From: Diphasiastrum complanatum
Taxonomy: Eukaryota > Streptophyta > Lycopodiopsida > Lycopodiales > Lycopodiaceae
DNA length: 64,000 nucleotides
Direction of reading: 5' to 3'
NCBI GenBank assembly: GCA_029204225.1
Contig: CM055102.1
Coordinates: 24,145,390 to 24,209,389 of the forward strand
Shown here piece after piece: positions 62,891 to 64,000 of this stretch. The position numbers and the translations under genes were made by a program. Position 1 is the first letter of the stretch; every line of letters starts with the position of its first letter. The notes beneath the pieces were generated by a model. That model saw only the letters and a program-made list of their open reading frames with translations, did no database searches and was not told the origin of the DNA.

Positions 62891-64000
62891 ATCTCTCTCT
62901 CTCTCTTCTCCCTCTCTCTTCTCCCCCTCTCCCTATGTTGGGATAAAATAGCTTTGGGTAGGTGCTCGAGCCCCCAAAGCCTTTCTCAACCTAGGCATTA
63001 TCTCTCTCTCTCCCTCTCTCCACTCTCTTTCTCCTCTCTCTCCTCTCCCTCTCTCTTCTTGCTATGCAGTTGAAGGCGAGGTTGCCACTCCCAGCGACGG
63101 ACCCCTATGCTACATCGACGACATCAAAGTTATCGAAGTCATCGACTTCATCAAACTTCGACTTCTCATGTATATATGTATGTTCAAAACATGACTTGCT
63201 CAATATCGAAGTACTGGACTTACTCGACATCAACATTTCAACACTAACTCCACCAACCAACTTTGTCGACTCAACCGACCTTCTCATCAACCAAATTCAA
63301 CATCAACCAACTTTTTTCATTAGGGAAAAAATTGATCCAAATAAACTATTAGAAGTCTTTATGGCGGTTTTCCAACTATTGTACATACATTTATTGCTAC
63401 AAGGCGGTTGTAATAAATGCTAAATAGATATTTAGCAAACAGATATTTTGCAAGTAGATATTTTGTAATCAGCTATGACAAACTGATTAGTAGTTGAGTC
63501 AAGAACAACTAATCAATCTTCTCTCAAGAAGAATCTCTGTAGCCAACGTTATCATGCTCAACAATCAAGCTGAAGTTATCACTTCAAGCTATTGTACTCG
63601 TTGTTGATATTAATTAGAGTGCAATTTCTGTCTCACTACTATATTGTTCATTTGTGCTTATCTAAATTATTCATCTTGATCATTTCTGCTGCTAACTACG
63701 GCGCTTCTGATCCCACACATCACGCTCGCTCAGACTTCTCTGCCAGTCATCCTCTTAATTTCCGACATTACATTAAAAAATAAGTTTTTTTTGTAAATCA
63801 TCGCATGTGGATTTTGATGCATCCCCGATGGTTTGAAATCATTTTTATTTGGAATCGTTAAAAGTGAAACTGAGAGTTTGATGATGAAAATCCATTTTCA
63901 CAGTTCTAGTCCATATCAACAAGAACTTGAAAATTTCAAGTACGTAAATTTTGAAAGAACTGAAACTGTTTTGAATTTTCTTAGATCTATCAATTGTTGG
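62890..64000. other. CT-rich tail and unrecognised sequence
   Basis: Impure CT repeats to 63,060, with 'GGTAGGTGCTCGAGCCC' between them, then a frame at 63,064-63,423 with Ser/Thr runs from imperfect TCATCGA-type repeats (63,108-63,165). I see no domain. Probably the continuation of a retroelement leader. Confidence 0.35.

Overview
The window looks like nuclear DNA from a land plant with a large, repeat-rich genome. The evidence is one plant-type gene (DA1 family) with very long introns, abundant Ty1-copia and some Ty3-gypsy debris, a hAT DNA transposon with its miniature derivatives, and nine long AG/CT microsatellites. A fern, lycophyte or gymnosperm would fit, but the sequence alone does not decide. 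No prokaryotic, organellar or rRNA features were seen.

Left part (about 2.7-25.9 kb): one host gene on the minus strand. It encodes a DA1/DAR-type ubiquitin-activated peptidase with UIM, LIM and HExxH parts. Twelve putative coding exons run from an ATG at 20,822 to a TAA at 2,725. Eleven of them join at GT/AG sites into an exactly in-frame 454-codon message, and a twelfth (about 16.3 kb) is uncertain. A splice acceptor 38 bases before the ATG shows a 5'-UTR intron, so transcription starts further upstream. Candidate upstream parts are a CAG-repeat region near 25.3 kb and a cluster of CACGTG boxes on a ~118-bp tandem unit (25.60-25.93 kb). The 7-kb intron 6 holds a 4.5-kb hAT element with its own spliced transposase, a 186-bp deletion derivative of the same family with a perfect 8-bp target duplication, an unrelated CpG-rich 211-bp MITE with another perfect 8-bp duplication, and a LINE scrap.

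Middle part (about 26-50 kb): nested retrotransposons. A broken plus-strand copia (27.5-30.7 kb) was invaded by minus-strand LTRs. A copia at 34.3-39.9 kb keeps a full-length uninterrupted pol frame of 1,148 codons with all catalytic residues, but its gag N-terminus is missing and its 5' side is occupied by a non-retroelement, exon-like sequence. A decayed gypsy lies at 41.6-45.5 kb. Several gag and LTR fragments follow, and an unfamiliar transposase-like coding scrap lies at 48.9-49.2 kb.

Right part (about 50-64 kb): the most unusual object is a decayed Penelope-like reverse transcriptase (52.5-55.3 kb, minus) lying between long inverted repeats (51.0-52.2 and 55.8-57.9 kb), each arm ending inward in a long AG/CT tract. 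Further right is a copia whose segments are in permuted order: RT/RNase H fused in frame to gag, followed by integrase and then the front of RT.

Apart from the DA1-like gene there is no functional gene system here. The rest is a record of transposition, nesting and recombination, with AG/CT microsatellites at many junctions.
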